64,000 nucleotides of DNA from Micromonospora chersina (GCF_900091475.1 NZ_FMIB01000002.1:2914001-2978000); one strand, 5' to 3'. Counted from the stretch's first letter, positions 1-9,169 are shown. Translations and numbers: made by a program. The notes: generated by a model not told the origin, from the letters alone.

Positions 1-194
1 ACGGCCGCCTCCAGCAGCCGCCGGGTGGGGTTGTCGGGCCGCCCGTACCCGTTGGGGCTGGCCTCCGGCCCCCGCCACGGGTCCAGGTGGTAGGGCGCCG
101 CGAAGACCGGGCCGGGCAGGAAGGGCTGGCCGGGTTCCGGCGCGGGCAGCCCGGCGTGCACGCTGCGCGTGCCGTCACCCCACTCGTCGGTCAT
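1..194 (-). CDS. Cystathionine gamma-lyase/synthase family PLP enzyme (N-terminal fragment)
   Basis: Only the first 64 or so codons lie in the window; the gene runs off the left edge. The protein begins MTDEWGDGTRSVHAG and continues with PVFAAPYHL and YGRPDNPTRR. This is the N-terminal pattern of Cys/Met-metabolism PLP enzymes (cystathionine gamma-lyase or gamma-synthase), where a Tyr and Arg of the Y-x-R motif contact the cofactor phosphate of the neighbouring subunit. The catalytic lysine is outside the window, so lyase and synthase cannot be told apart. The ATG lies 7 bp downstream of the gpsA stop codon on the same strand, so it is probably co-transcribed with plsC-gpsA. Confidence 0.75.
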   Translation of the reverse strand, partial: MTDEWGDGTRSVHAGLPAPEPGQPFLPGPVFAAPYHLDPWRGPEASPNGYGRPDNPTRRLLEAA

Positions 195-201
195 CGCCAC
201 C

Positions 202-1209
202 TCACTCGTACGACTCGGGCTTCGCGGTCCGGCTCATGAGGGCGTCCACGGCGAGCCGCGGGTCCATCCCCTCGTGGCAGATCCGCTCGATCTGCTCGGT
301 GATCGGCATCTCCACACCGTGCGCCCGGGCCAGGTCACGGATGGCCAGGCAGCTCTTCACGCCCTCGGCGGTCTGCCGGGTGGCCGCCTGGGCCTGCTCC
401 AGGGTCTCCCCCCGGCCCAGGTGCTCGCCGAAGGTGCGGTTGCGGGCCAGGGGCGACGAGCAGGAGGCGACCAGGTCGCCCATGCCGGCCAGCCCGGCGA
501 AGGTGATCGGGTCGGCGCCCAGCGCCACGCCCAGCCGGGCGGTCTCGGCCAGGCCGCGGGTCATGAGCATGGCCCGGGTGTTGTCGCCGAAGCCCATGGC
601 CGTGGCGATGCCGTACGACAGCGCGATCACGTTCTTCACCGCACCGCCCAGCTCGCAGCCGATCACGTCGTCGTTGGTGTACGGCCGGAAGTACGGCGTC
701 CGGATCGACGACTGGACCAGCGCGGTCCGGCGGCTGTCGGTGCCGGCCACCACTGTCGCGGCCGGCTGCTCGGCGGCGATCTCCGGTGCCAGGTTGGGCC
801 CGGAGACGACCACCACCCGGTCGGCCGGCACCCCGGCGGTCTCCATGATCACCTGGCTCATCCGCTTCGTGGTGCCCAGCTCGATGCCCTTCATGAGGGA
901 GACCAGCGTGGCGTCGGCGTCCAGGTACGGGGTCCAGTCGGCGAGGTTGGCGCGCAGCGTCTGCGACGGCACGGACAGCACCACCACCTCGGCCCCGGCG
1001 ATCGCCTCCTCGGCGTCACCGGTCGCGGTGACCCGGTCGGGCAGCCGCACGTCGGGCAGGTAGTCCGGGTTGTGCCGCCCGGTCCGGATGGCCTCGGCCA
1101 CCGAGGCGCGCCGGGCCAGGATGGTCACGTCCCGGCCGGCGTCGGCGAGGATCTTGGCGAACGCGGTGCCCCACGAGCCCGCTCCCAGCACGGCGACGTG
1201 CCCGCTCAT
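202..1209 (-). CDS. gpsA: NAD(P)-dependent glycerol-3-phosphate dehydrogenase
   Basis: 335 aa, the usual length for GpsA. It makes sn-glycerol 3-phosphate from dihydroxyacetone phosphate for phospholipid synthesis in the cytosol. The N-terminus [18 protein letters not shown] carries the GxGxxG dinucleotide-binding loop. Downstream are [11 protein letters not shown] and the substrate-domain segment [15 protein letters not shown] with the catalytic lysine, then the conserved GLAGMGDL stretch. The start codon overlaps the plsC stop as ATGA, implying translational coupling. The pairing with plsC puts two successive steps of phosphatidic-acid synthesis in one operon. A longer upstream reading frame in this frame is an antisense artefact. 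Confidence 0.95.
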   Translation of the reverse strand: MSGHVAVLGAGSWGTAFAKILADAGRDVTILARRASVAEAIRTGRHNPDYLPDVRLPDRVTATGDAEEAIAGAEVVVLSVPSQTLRANLADWTPYLDADATLVSLMKGIELGTTKRMSQVIMETAGVPADRVVVVSGPNLAPEIAAEQPAATVVAGTDSRRTALVQSSIRTPYFRPYTNDDVIGCELGGAVKNVIALSYGIATAMGFGDNTRAMLMTRGLAETARLGVALGADPITFAGLAGMGDLVASCSSPLARNRTFGEHLGRGETLEQAQAATRQTAEGVKSCLAIRDLARAHGVEMPITEQIERICHEGMDPRLAVDALMSRTAKPESYE

Positions 1210-1931
1210 TCGGTCACCTCGGGCGTACGCGTCCGGGCCGGCCGCTCCCACAGCGGTGGTGGCGTGCCGCCGCGGATCTCGGCCACGAGGTCCCGGATCC
1301 GCAGCATGATCGTGTCGGTCATCTCCTCCAGGATCGCCCGGGTCGGCGTGGCGCCCGCAAACCGGCTCAGGTCGATCGGCGGCCCGGCGACAACCGTCAC
1401 CGGCGTACGCGGGCGCAGCCCGATGCGGGCGGTCCGCGGGTCGAACATCTTCTCCGGGCCCACCATGGCGACCGGGATCACCGGGGCGCCGGTGGCCAGC
1501 GCCAGCCGGGCCGCGCCGGTCTTGCCCTTCATGGGCCACAGGTCCGGCTCCCGGGTGGTGGTCCCCTCCGGGTAGATCACCACCGCGCCGCCCTCGTTGA
1601 GCGCGGCGACCAGCTTGTCCAGCGACTTGACCGCCTCGACGCTGCCGCGCTCGACCGGGATCTGCTTGCAGCGGTGCAGGATCCACCCGATCACCGGCAC
1701 CTTGAACACGCTGGCCTTGCCGAGGAACTGCGGCCAGCGCCCCGAGTCGTAGATGAAGTGCGCGGACACCAGCGGATCCGCGTGCGAGATGTGGTTGGGC
1801 ACGATGATGATGCCGCCGTCGCGGCGCAGGTGTTCCATTCCCCGCCAGGTGCGCCGCGTCCAGACGGTCAACACCGGCTTCACCAGCACCACGGCGAACC
1901 GTGGCCAGAATCCCAGCCTCCGCGGTGCCAC
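1206..1931 (-). CDS. plsC: 1-acyl-sn-glycerol-3-phosphate acyltransferase
   Basis: 241 aa starting at GTG, preceded by a GGAGG ribosome-binding site a few bases upstream. It transfers an acyl chain to lysophosphatidic acid at the membrane. The acyltransferase motif is read as NHISHAD (the HX4D catalytic pair, near residue 45). The glycerophosphate-binding motif is YPEGTTT (about residue 115), and PVIPVAMVG follows. The N-terminus is basic and hydrophobic ([17 protein letters not shown]), consistent with membrane association. It is followed immediately by gpsA with ATGA overlap. The divergent cofC start lies 112 bp away, so both promoters share this gap. Confidence 0.9.
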   Translation of the reverse strand: MAPRRLGFWPRFAVVLVKPVLTVWTRRTWRGMEHLRRDGGIIIVPNHISHADPLVSAHFIYDSGRWPQFLGKASVFKVPVIGWILHRCKQIPVERGSVEAVKSLDKLVAALNEGGAVVIYPEGTTTREPDLWPMKGKTGAARLALATGAPVIPVAMVGPEKMFDPRTARIGLRPRTPVTVVAGPPIDLSRFAGATPTRAILEEMTDTIMLRIRDLVAEIRGGTPPPLWERPARTRTPEVTE

Positions 1932-2042
1932 CCTGCCTCCTCGTTCCGCCCCATGCGCGCGCACGCCCCGGGACGAAATCATGCCTGCTCGCCCCCGGTC
2001 CGGCCAGTGAGGGTACCGCCGCCCGACTGGCAGGATTGTCAC

Positions 2043-2885
2043 GTGCCTGAGCCGACCTGGACCGTGGTGGTGCCGGTGAAGCGCCTCGGGGTGGCGAAGA
2101 GCCGCCTGCGCGGCGCGCTGCCCGGCGTACCGCATGAGGAGCTGGCGCTGGCCCTGGCTGCCGACACGGTCGGCGCGGTGCGGGCCTGCCCGGCGGTGGC
2201 CCGGGTGCTCGTGGTGACCGACGACCCCCGGGTGGCGGCGCAGGCCACGGCGGCCGGCGCGGAGGTCGCGCCGGACCCGGCGGCCGGGCTGAACGCGGCC
2301 TTCCGGCACGGCGCGGCCGTGGCCGGCCCGCGCGCCCCGGTGGCCGGCCTGACCGCCGACCTGCCGGCGCTGCGCCCGGCCGAGCTCGCCGCGGCGCTGC
2401 GGGCCGTCCCCTCCGCCGGGGTACGCGGCTTCGTGGCCGACGCCCCGGGCAGCGGCACGGTCCTGCTCGCCGCGCCGCCCGGGGTGCCCCTGGCGCCCCG
2501 CTTCGGCCCCGGCTCGGCGGCGGCGCACGCGGCGAGCGGGGCGCTGCCGCTGGCCGGCGGCTGGCCCACCCTGCGCCGGGACGTGGACACCGCGGCCGAC
2601 CTGGCCGCCGCCGCCCGGTTCGGCGCGGGCCCGCGCACCGCCGCGCTGCTGGCGCGGGCCGGCGACGACGTCGGGTACGGTGCTGGCATGCAGGGCACGG
2701 TGGCCACCTACGACGCGTCGACCCGCAGCGGGGTGCTGCTCCTCGACGACGGCACCGAGCTGGCCTTCCCGGCCCGCGCCTTCGACGCCTCCGGCCTGCG
2801 GCTGCTGCGGCTCGGGCAGCGGGTCCGCATCGAGCGGGACGCCGCCGGCGAGGTCGTCCGGGTGACATTGCCGACGATGGCGTGA
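2043..2885 (+). CDS. cofC: CofC/FbiD-type guanylyltransferase with in-frame C-terminal cold-shock-like domain
   Basis: 280 aa from the GTG at 2043, which sits 6 nt after a CAGGAT -10-like hexamer. Residues 1-210 match the 2-phospho-L-lactate/phosphoenolpyruvate guanylyltransferase family of coenzyme F420 synthesis. The nucleotide-binding start is [17 protein letters not shown], with [21 protein letters not shown] and [10 protein letters not shown] further on. From Met216 the frame continues without a stop into a 65-aa segment ([20 protein letters not shown]...RVRIERD) that resembles a cold-shock OB-fold. The two parts are either a fusion or two genes read in the same frame. A TACGGT hexamer lies 6 nt before Met216, so separate leaderless synthesis of the tail is possible. 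No other F420 gene is adjacent. Confidence 0.8.
   Translation: MPEPTWTVVVPVKRLGVAKSRLRGALPGVPHEELALALAADTVGAVRACPAVARVLVVTDDPRVAAQATAAGAEVAPDPAAGLNAAFRHGAAVAGPRAPVAGLTADLPALRPAELAAALRAVPSAGVRGFVADAPGSGTVLLAAPPGVPLAPRFGPGSAAAHAASGALPLAGGWPTLRRDVDTAADLAAAARFGAGPRTAALLARAGDDVGYGAGMQGTVATYDASTRSGVLLLDDGTELAFPARAFDASGLRLLRLGQRVRIERDAAGEVVRVTLPTMA
2688..2885 (+). CDS. Possible internal start for a 65-aa cold-shock-like protein
   Basis: The in-frame ATG at 2688 opens a self-contained 65-residue protein ([15 protein letters not shown]...). It has the alternating hydrophobic pattern of a small OB-fold/cold-shock domain, but the RNA-binding aromatic residues of classical CspA (KWFN, GFGFI) are not conserved. 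TACGGT at 2676-2681 lies exactly 6 nt upstream, the spacing seen before other probable leaderless starts in this window. The alternative is that this is only the C-terminal domain of the cofC product. Confidence 0.4.
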   Translation: MQGTVATYDASTRSGVLLLDDGTELAFPARAFDASGLRLLRLGQRVRIERDAAGEVVRVTLPTMA

Positions 2886-2899
2886 CCAACCTGCCCCGA

Positions 2900-2921
2900 G
2901 TTCATTTTCCGTTCACCGTTG
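2900..2921 (+). promoter_or_regulatory. PHO box (PhoP-binding direct repeat) upstream of ppk
   Basis: Two adjacent 11-nt units are visible: GTTCATTTTCC and GTTCACCGTTG. In Streptomyces the response regulator PhoP binds tandem 11-nt repeats with a GTTCACC-like core, and ppk is one of its targets. The repeat ends 6 nt before a -10-like AATCAT (2928-2933), itself 6 nt before the GTG at 2940. This is where an activator site replacing a weak -35 would sit. Confidence 0.7.
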
Positions 2922-2939
2922 TCGGGGAATCATGAGGTG

Positions 2940-5228
2940 GTGAGCACCCCTCGCGAGCACCACGACGGTCCCCGTAACCTCGTCGACCCCGGCGCGCCCC
3001 GCAACGGCGCGTCGACCCGCGGCGCCGACGGCCGGTTCCGCCGCGTCCGCCCGCCCGAGGAGAGCGTCAGCCCCGATCCCGCGGCGGCGGCCTCCGCCGG
3101 GCTGGAGGAGGCGCTGGACCCGGTCGAAGGGCCGGGCCCGCAGGCGGAGCCGCCCGCGGCCCTGCCGCTGCCCGAGGACCGGTTCTTCAACCGGGAGCTC
3201 TCCTGGCTCGACTTCAACGCCCGGGTGCTGGCGCTGGCCGAGGACCCCCGCACCCCGTTGCTGGAGCGGGCCAAGTTCCTGGCCATCTTCGCCAGCAACC
3301 TGGACGAGTTCTACATGGTGCGGGTGGCCGGGCTGAAGCGCCGGCTCTCCGCCGGCCTGCCGGTGCGCGGCGGCGACCGGCTGCCGCTGCGGACCCAGCT
3401 GGACCTGATCACCGAGAAGACCGCCGACCTGGTCTCCCGGCACGCCGCCTGCTTCGTCGACGACGTGCTGCCGAAGCTGGCCGAGGAGGACATCCGGATC
3501 CTGCGCTGGAGCGACCTCGACGACGCCGAGCGGGAACGGCTGCGCACCTGGTTCCGGGAGCACATCTTCCCGGTGCTCACCCCGCTCGCCGTGGACCCGG
3601 CGCACCCGTTCCCGTACATCTCGGGCCGGTCGCTGAACCTGGCCGTCTCGGTGCGCGACCCGGACGGCGGCTCCGAGCTGTTCGCCCGGGTGAAGGTGCC
3701 GAACAACGTGCCCCGGTTCGTGCGGGTGGCCCGCGACCAGCCCGGGGTGCGCTTCCTGCCGGTGGAGGACCTCATCTCGGTGCATCTCGGGCAGCTCTTC
3801 TCCGGCATGCAGGTGGTCGAGTGCCACCTGTTCCGGGTGACCCGCAACGCCGAGGTGGAGGTGGACGAGGACCGCGACGAGGACCTGCTCCAGGCCCTCG
3901 AACGGGAGCTGGCCCGGCGCCGGTTCGGCCCGCCGGTGCGGCTGGAGGTGGCCGCCTCCATCTCCGACCACATGCTGGAGCTGCTCGTCCGCGAGCTGGA
4001 CATGGACGGCCACGACGTGCTCCGGGTCCGCGGCCTGCTCGACCTCTCCGCGCTCTGGCAGGTGTACGGCGAGGCCGACCGCCCGGATCTCAAGGACCCG
4101 CCGTTCGTGCCGGCCACCCACCCCCGGCTCGCCGAGGGCGAGGTGCCGCGCAGCGTCTTCGCGACCCTGCGGGACGGGGACGTGCTGGTGCACCACCCGT
4201 ACCACTCGTTCGCGACGAGCGTGCAGCGCTTCATCGAGCAGGCCGCCGCCGACCCGAACGTGCTGGCCATCAAGCAGACGCTCTACCGCACCAGCGGCGA
4301 CTCCCCCATCGTCGACGCGCTCGTCGACGCGGCTGCCGCCGGCAAGCAGGTGGTGGTGCTCGTCGAGCTGAAGGCGCGCTTCGACGAGGTGGCCAACATC
4401 GGCTGGGCGCGCACGCTGGAGCGGGCCGGCTGCCACGTGGTCTACGGCCTGGTGGGCCTGAAGACGCACTGCAAGACCGCCCTGGTGGTCCGCCAGGAGG
4501 GCAACCAGATCCGCCGCTACTGCCACATCGGCACCGGCAACTACCACCCGAAGACGGCCCGGCTCTACGAGGACTTCGGCATGCTCACCGCCGACCCGGA
4601 GATCGGCGCCGACCTCACCGACCTGTTCAACGTGCTCACCGGCTACAGCCGGCAGACCGCGTACCGGCGGCTGCTGGTGGCCCCGCAGGGCATCCGCAGC
4701 GGCCTGGTCGAGCGGATCGAGCGGGAGATCGAGCACGTCCGGCTCGGCATGCCGGGGCTCGTGCAGTTCAAGGTGAACGCGCTCGTCGACGAGGAGATCA
4801 CCGACGCGCTCTACCGGGCGTCGCGGGCCGGGGTGCACGTGGACCTGCTGATCCGGGGCATGTGCACACTGCGGCCCGGGGTGCCGGGGCTGTCGGAGAA
4901 CATCCGGGTCCGCTCGATCCTCGGCCGGTTCCTGGAGCACTCGCGCATCTTCCGGTTCGGCAACAACGGCGACGCGGAGTTCTGGATGGGCTCCGCCGAC
5001 CTGATGCACCGCAACCTGGACCGCCGGGTGGAGGCGCTCGTGCAGGTGAGCGACCCGGTGGCCCGGGCCGAGCTGGACCACGTGCTGACCGCCGCGTTCA
5101 GCCCCGACGTGGACGCCTTCGAACTGGCCGCGGACGGCAGCTGGCAGCGGCGTACCGGCAGCGACGACACGCCGCTGACCCACCTCCAGGACCTGCTGCT
5201 GCACCGGGTCGGCGGGAGGGCGGGCTGA
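2940..5228 (+). CDS. ppk: Polyphosphate kinase 1 (RNA degradosome polyphosphate kinase)
   Basis: 762 aa from GTG 2940. An in-frame TTG at 2919 lies inside the PHO box and was rejected. The enzyme reversibly transfers the ATP gamma-phosphate to polyphosphate. After about 80 poorly conserved residues, the N domain begins at [19 protein letters not shown]. The middle carries [19 protein letters not shown]. The phospholipase-D-like catalytic half has [14 protein letters not shown], then [16 protein letters not shown] with the autophosphorylated histidine, the second histidine region [17 protein letters not shown], and [20 protein letters not shown] near the end. All are intact. The next gene is a MutT1-like hydrolase 40 bp downstream, a pairing common in actinobacteria. 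Confidence 0.95.
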   Translation: MSTPREHHDGPRNLVDPGAPRNGASTRGADGRFRRVRPPEESVSPDPAAAASAGLEEALDPVEGPGPQAEPPAALPLPEDRFFNRELSWLDFNARVLALAEDPRTPLLERAKFLAIFASNLDEFYMVRVAGLKRRLSAGLPVRGGDRLPLRTQLDLITEKTADLVSRHAACFVDDVLPKLAEEDIRILRWSDLDDAERERLRTWFREHIFPVLTPLAVDPAHPFPYISGRSLNLAVSVRDPDGGSELFARVKVPNNVPRFVRVARDQPGVRFLPVEDLISVHLGQLFSGMQVVECHLFRVTRNAEVEVDEDRDEDLLQALERELARRRFGPPVRLEVAASISDHMLELLVRELDMDGHDVLRVRGLLDLSALWQVYGEADRPDLKDPPFVPATHPRLAEGEVPRSVFATLRDGDVLVHHPYHSFATSVQRFIEQAAADPNVLAIKQTLYRTSGDSPIVDALVDAAAAGKQVVVLVELKARFDEVANIGWARTLERAGCHVVYGLVGLKTHCKTALVVRQEGNQIRRYCHIGTGNYHPKTARLYEDFGMLTADPEIGADLTDLFNVLTGYSRQTAYRRLLVAPQGIRSGLVERIEREIEHVRLGMPGLVQFKVNALVDEEITDALYRASRAGVHVDLLIRGMCTLRPGVPGLSENIRVRSILGRFLEHSRIFRFGNNGDAEFWMGSADLMHRNLDRRVEALVQVSDPVARAELDHVLTAAFSPDVDAFELAADGSWQRRTGSDDTPLTHLQDLLLHRVGGRAG

Positions 5229-5268
5229 GCGGACCACGGCGCGCCGCGGGCGGGCATACGGTGAGCGG

Positions 5269-6150
5269 ATGACGGACGACGAGCCGGTGCGGATCCGGGC
5301 GGCGGGCGGGGTCGTCTGGCGCCCGGTGGCCGGCGGCGTCGAGGTCTGCCTGGTCCACCGTCCCCGCTACGGCGACTGGTCGCTGCCGAAGGGCAAGCTG
5401 GACGCCGGCGAGCACCCGCTGCGGGCCGCCGTCCGCGAGGTCGCCGAGGAGACCGACGTCCGCGCCGTGCCGCAGGTACGCCTGCCCACCGCCCGCTACC
5501 GCAGCGAGGGCCGGCCCAAGGCGGTCGACTACTGGTCGATGCGGGCCGCCGCGCAGGGCGGTTTCCAGCCGGACACCGAGGTGGACGAGGTGGCCTGGTT
5601 CCCCGCCGACCGGGCCGTACGCCAGGTCAGCTACCCGCACGACGCCGAGGTGATCGCCGCGTTCGCGGCGCTGCCGCCCGTCACCGCCACCCTGCTGCTG
5701 GTCCGGCACGCGCACGCCGGCAAGCGGGGCACCTGGACCGGCCCGGACACCGGCCGGCCGCTGGACGCCGAGGGGTGGGCCCAGGCGCAGGCCCTCGCCG
5801 CTCTGGTGGCGCTGGTCCGCCCCACCCGCCTGGTCTCCGCCTCGGCCCGGCGCTGCGTGCAGACCCTCGACCCGGCGGCCGCCCTGCTGGACCTGCCCAT
5901 CGAGGTGGTCGGCGACCTCGACGAGCCGCGGCCCGGCCAGCAGCCGGACGAGTGCGCCCTGGCCGCCGCGGCCCGGCTCAGCGCACTGGCCGCCGCCGGG
6001 GAAACGCTCGTGGTGTGCAGCCAGGGCAAGGTGATCCCGGGCGCGCTGGAACACCTGACCGGCACCGCGGAGGACTTCACCACCCCGAAGGGCGGCGGCT
6101 GGCTGCTCGCCTTCACCGGCGACCGGCTGCTCGCGGCCGACCGCCTGTAA
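5269..6150 (+). CDS. MutT1-like NUDIX hydrolase fused to a histidine phosphatase domain
   Basis: 293 aa. Residues 5-130 form a NUDIX domain whose box reads from GKLDAGEHPLRAAVREVAEE, hydrolysing nucleoside diphosphate derivatives. Residues 140-290 form a SixA/phosphoglycerate-mutase-type histidine phosphatase with LLLVRHAHAGKR (RHA/G catalytic histidine). This two-domain layout is that of mycobacterial MutT1, which acts on 8-oxo-(d)GTP and diadenosine polyphosphates. The ATG is 6 nt after TACGGT (5257-5262), so this gene may have its own leaderless promoter despite the 40-bp gap to ppk. The C-terminal SQGKVIPGALEHL has Gln where the second catalytic histidine (SHG in relatives) is expected, so phosphatase activity may be altered. 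Confidence 0.88.
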   Translation: MTDDEPVRIRAAGGVVWRPVAGGVEVCLVHRPRYGDWSLPKGKLDAGEHPLRAAVREVAEETDVRAVPQVRLPTARYRSEGRPKAVDYWSMRAAAQGGFQPDTEVDEVAWFPADRAVRQVSYPHDAEVIAAFAALPPVTATLLLVRHAHAGKRGTWTGPDTGRPLDAEGWAQAQALAALVALVRPTRLVSASARRCVQTLDPAAALLDLPIEVVGDLDEPRPGQQPDECALAAAARLSALAAAGETLVVCSQGKVIPGALEHLTGTAEDFTTPKGGGWLLAFTGDRLLAADRL

Positions 6151-6203
6151 GGAAGGGCCCCCTGTTAACGCCTGCGGTAGAGGAAGGGATCCCTCCTAAC
6201 ACC
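6151..6203. repeat. Paired 22-nt intergenic repeat between convergent genes
   Basis: Two 22-nt units (6151-6172 and 6182-6203) are separated by 9 nt and agree at 17 of 22 positions. Each begins GGAAGGG, has a G/C palindromic core (GGGCCC or AGGGATCCCT), and ends with TAAC-C. The element starts on the base after the mutT1-like stop codon and ends 10 bp before the stop of the convergent gene at 6213. It could be a dispersed intergenic repeat or a terminator for both genes. From memory, similar AAGGG-TTAAC repeats occur in other Micromonospora genomes, but this is not checked here. Confidence 0.6.
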
Positions 6204-6212
6204 ACACCGTGT

Positions 6213-8261
6213 TCAGGGCAGGGCGAGCGTTACCGCCACCGGGAGGTGGTCGCTCGCCGTGCCGCGCGGGGCCAGCGCCCCGGACGCGATGAGGCCCGCC
6301 GAGACGAGGACGTGGTCGATCTGGGTGCGCGGGTCGTCGGCCGGGCTGGTGCGCAAGGGTCGGGCCGCGGCGAGGGCGTCGACCAGGCCGGCCCGGGCGA
6401 ACTCGGCGAAGGCCGGGTCGGCGGGCTCGGTGTTCAGGTCGCCGCCGAGCACCAGCGGGCGGCCGGCCGCGTACCGGGTGGCGAAGGCGGCGACCTCGCG
6501 GGCCTGGGCCGCCGGGTCCTGCCCCGGCGGCGGTTGCAGGTGGGTGGCGACCACCGCGAGGTCCCGGCCGCCGAGGTCGAGCGTGACACCGAGCGCCTGC
6601 GCCCCGGTCGGCGCGCCGTGCGCCGCGAGGGGCCGGGTCTCGCCGGCCCGCACCGGGAAGCGGCTCAGCACCGCGTCGCCCCACACCGGATCGGCGGCGG
6701 GCGCGAAGACGTACGGCATGCGGAGCCGCCCGGCGAGCAGCGCGAGGGTGTCGTGGCCGCCGTTGAGCAGCCAGCCCCGGTCCACCTCGCTGAGCAGCAC
6801 CACGTCCGGCCGGCTGCCGTTCACCGCCCGGGCCAGCGCGTCGACGTCGAGCCGCCCGTCCAGCCCGAACCCCATCCGGATGTTGTACGCCACCACCCGT
6901 ACCGCCGCGGGAGGGGTCGCGGGCGGGTGCGGGGCCGGCGCCGGCCGGTGGATCCCGCCGCCGACGGCGGTCAGCAGCATCGCGCCGAGGACCGTCCACG
7001 CCGGCACCGGCGTGCGGAACCGGCGTGCGGCGCCCGGCGGGGCGGCCACGGCCGCGGCGGCCACGGCGAGCGCCGCCAGCACCGGCACCCAACCGTTGGG
7101 GTACCCGAGGTCGTAGGCGGCGTAGTAGGCGACCGCGCCGACCGCGAAGCCCAGCATCCCGCCGACGACGGCGAACCCGCGCCGCCCGCCACCGTCCCCG
7201 CCGCCCGTGTGCGGCCCGGCCGGCTCGCCGGAACGGGCTGCGTCGTCCGGTCCGGTCACCACGCCGGCACCTGCGCCTGCGACGGAGCCGGAGGCCGTGG
7301 CGGTTCCCGCGACCGTCGCGCGGACGAGAGCCCTCCCGGAGCGGCGGTGCGCCAGCGCCTTCCCGGGGTCGGCGACGGTGTCGACGAGGGCGAGGCAGCC
7401 ACCGAGGCCGGCGGCGCCCAGCAGGACCGCCGCCGCCAGCCAGCCGGCCCGGTCGGCGGCGAACAGCCCCGCGCCGGCCACCAGGGCCACCGGCCAGAGC
7501 AGCCGGGCCACCGGCCGGGGTGGCTGGACGAGCAGCGCCACCAGGAACAGGCCGATCGCCAACTCGGGGACCGCTGCGAGGTGGGCCGGTGGCAGTCCCA
7601 GGCCGGGCAGGTCCGCCGAGCCGTGCCAGTACGAGGCAGCGGCGTCCCACACGGCCGGCGCGAGCGCCAGCTGACCGGCCAGCAGCAGCACCGGCCCGAC
7701 CAGCAGCCAGGCGAGCCGGCCCGCCGCACCGCTGTCCCGGAGCCCGGCCGCGGGACCGGCGGCCGACTGCGCGGCGAGGAAGGCGCCGGCCAGCAGGAGG
7801 CTCACCGCCCACCCGAGCACGCCGCCCCGCCAGACGAGGTCCTCGGTGCCGAGCAGGGCGTGCCCGACGGCGGCCCCGGCCAGGCCGAACGCCAGCCCCG
7901 GCGCCGGGCGGTCGACCGTCGCGGCGGTCGCGGCGAGCCAGACCAGGCCGGCGAGCAGGCCGGCGCAGGCCAGCCAGAGCTGCACCCGGCCGCCGGGCGC
8001 GGCGGTCAGGGCGAGCCGCGTGGCGGCCAGGAGGCCGGCCGCGGCCAGGCGTGTCCGGCGCGCACCGAGCCGGCGGACCAGGACCGGTGCGGCGAGGGCG
8101 AGCACGAACCAGCCGAGGGCGAAGGCGCCGAGGAGTTCGGCCGGCGTCTCGGCCGCCTGGCCGAAGATGGTGATGATCGACGGCAGCCACACCCGCAGCA
8201 CGTCGAGCAGGACCCCGACGCCCAGGGCGAGCGCCACGGTGGGGAGGTGACGGTGGCGCAC
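6213..8261 (-). CDS. Multi-TM membrane protein with C-terminal endonuclease/exonuclease/phosphatase domain
   Basis: 682 aa from GTG, with a GAGGGGG-type ribosome-binding site upstream. Residues 1 to about 430 form many hydrophobic segments, probably 12 or so transmembrane helices. From about residue 450 an EEP (DNase I/sphingomyelinase-like) domain follows. Motifs are VVAYNIRMGFGLDG, VVLLSEVDRGW (metal-binding Glu), VVATHLQPP, VLGGDLNTEPAD (catalytic Asp/Asn) and ASDHLPV (terminal Asp-His). The active-site set looks complete. The substrate (phospholipid, phosphosugar or nucleic acid) cannot be read from sequence. A smaller protein of the same class, with fewer helices, is encoded at 25636-26628. 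Confidence 0.8.
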   Translation of the reverse strand: MRHRHLPTVALALGVGVLLDVLRVWLPSIITIFGQAAETPAELLGAFALGWFVLALAAPVLVRRLGARRTRLAAAGLLAATRLALTAAPGGRVQLWLACAGLLAGLVWLAATAATVDRPAPGLAFGLAGAAVGHALLGTEDLVWRGGVLGWAVSLLLAGAFLAAQSAAGPAAGLRDSGAAGRLAWLLVGPVLLLAGQLALAPAVWDAAASYWHGSADLPGLGLPPAHLAAVPELAIGLFLVALLVQPPRPVARLLWPVALVAGAGLFAADRAGWLAAAVLLGAAGLGGCLALVDTVADPGKALAHRRSGRALVRATVAGTATASGSVAGAGAGVVTGPDDAARSGEPAGPHTGGGDGGGRRGFAVVGGMLGFAVGAVAYYAAYDLGYPNGWVPVLAALAVAAAAVAAPPGAARRFRTPVPAWTVLGAMLLTAVGGGIHRPAPAPHPPATPPAAVRVVAYNIRMGFGLDGRLDVDALARAVNGSRPDVVLLSEVDRGWLLNGGHDTLALLAGRLRMPYVFAPAADPVWGDAVLSRFPVRAGETRPLAAHGAPTGAQALGVTLDLGGRDLAVVATHLQPPPGQDPAAQAREVAAFATRYAAGRPLVLGGDLNTEPADPAFAEFARAGLVDALAAARPLRTSPADDPRTQIDHVLVSAGLIASGALAPRGTASDHLPVAVTLALP

Positions 8262-8347
8262 GGGCGCCCCCTCTTCTCGTGACCGACGGGGGTTTCGGCA
8301 CGAGGATTCTGCGGGTCCGCGCGAGGGCCGGTCAACGCGTACCCACG

Positions 8348-8383
8348 AAAAGGGCGCCCACCGCGGACGGTGGGCGCCCTTTT
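8348..8383 (-). terminator. Strong intrinsic terminator after hup
   Basis: Perfect 16-bp inverted repeat (8348-8363 with 8368-8383) and a 4-nt loop. The arms end in four A and four T residues, giving a U-tract on either strand. It lies 11 bp beyond the hup stop codon. Confidence 0.9.
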
Positions 8384-8394
8384 CGGCCGTGCGG

Positions 8395-9021
8395 TCAGCG
8401 CCGGGTGGCCGCCTTCTTGGCCGGAGCCTTCTTCGCCGGCGCCTTCTTGGCGGCCGTGCTCTTGGCGGCCGTCGTCTTCTTGGCGGCCGTCGTCTTCTTC
8501 GCCGCGGTGGTCTTCTTGGCCGCGGTCGTCTTGGCCGCGGCCTTCTTCGCCGGCGCGGCCTTCTTGGTCGCGGCGGTCGTCTTCGTGGCCTTCGCCGCCG
8601 TGGTCTTCTTGGCGGCGCCCGCCGCCGTGGTCTTCTTCGCGGCGGTCGCCTTCGCGCCGGTCGCCTTGGCCCCGGTCGCCTTCGCGCCCGTGGTCTTCGC
8701 GGCGGCCGCGGCGGTCTTCCTGGCGGCGGCCGTGGCCTTCGGCAGCTTGCCGCTGGCCACCATCTCCTTGAAGCCCGCGCCCGCGCGGAAGGTCGGGACG
8801 GAGGTCTTCTTGACCTTCACCGCCTCGCCGGTCCGCGGGTTGCGCGCTGTTCGGGCGCCCCGGACGCGCTTTTCGAACGCTCCGAATCCGGTGATCGCCA
8901 CCTTCTCGCCCTTGGTGACCGCCGCCTGGACCTCAGCGAGAACCGCGTCGAGAGCGGCCGTCGCCGTCTTCCGGTCCCCCAGGCGAACGGCGAGCGCCTC
9001 GATGAGCTCGGCCTTGTTCAC
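8395..9021 (-). CDS. hup: HU-family nucleoid protein with lysine/alanine-rich tail
   Basis: 208 aa from GTG (start [11 protein letters not shown]) behind a GGGAGGAAG ribosome-binding site. Residues 1-90 are a complete HU/IHF DNA-binding domain, including GFGAFEKR and the DNA-arm segment [10 protein letters not shown]. The remaining 115 residues are a low-complexity tail of [10 protein letters not shown] and [13 protein letters not shown] repeats, like histone H1 and like mycobacterial HupB/HLP. The tail probably binds DNA non-specifically and compacts the nucleoid. It is monocistronic: a strong terminator follows and about 160 bp separate it from leuD. Confidence 0.95.
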   Translation of the reverse strand: MNKAELIEALAVRLGDRKTATAALDAVLAEVQAAVTKGEKVAITGFGAFEKRVRGARTARNPRTGEAVKVKKTSVPTFRAGAGFKEMVASGKLPKATAAARKTAAAAAKTTGAKATGAKATGAKATAAKKTTAAGAAKKTTAAKATKTTAATKKAAPAKKAAAKTTAAKKTTAAKKTTAAKKTTAAKSTAAKKAPAKKAPAKKAATRR

Positions 9022-9135
9022 GACTTCCTCCCGATTGTGCAACTGACTCGACGCGAGCCATTCTGCGCGCACGGTATGCCCTGTGCTGCCTGGACACAAA
9101 CATTCGGTGGAAAAAAGCCCTTGTGTCGTAACGGA

Positions 9136-9169
9136 TTCGCCCCCACCGGCCCCGGCCGGTGGGGGCGAA
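9136..9169 (-). terminator. Intrinsic terminator after leuD
   Basis: Inverted repeat of 16-nt arms (9136-9151 and 9154-9169), starting 13 bp past the leuD stop. It is G/C-rich with short A/T ends. It closes the leuCD operon before hup, which is transcribed in the same direction from its own promoter between 9022 and about 9130. Confidence 0.8.

Noticed and set aside
1674..2042. N-terminal extension of cofC back to 1674
   Set aside because: This stretch is antisense to plsC and has no family similarity. GTG 2043 has the proper upstream hexamer and begins the guanylyltransferase fold.
2919..2939. TTG start for ppk at 2919
   Set aside because: It lies within the PHO box; GTG 2940 has a -10-like hexamer at the expected spacing.
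8400..8700. Short repeated DNA words that could suggest a CRISPR or tandem-repeat locus
   Set aside because: The repeats are codons of the Lys/Ala/Thr tail of HU in frame, without constant repeat-spacer length.
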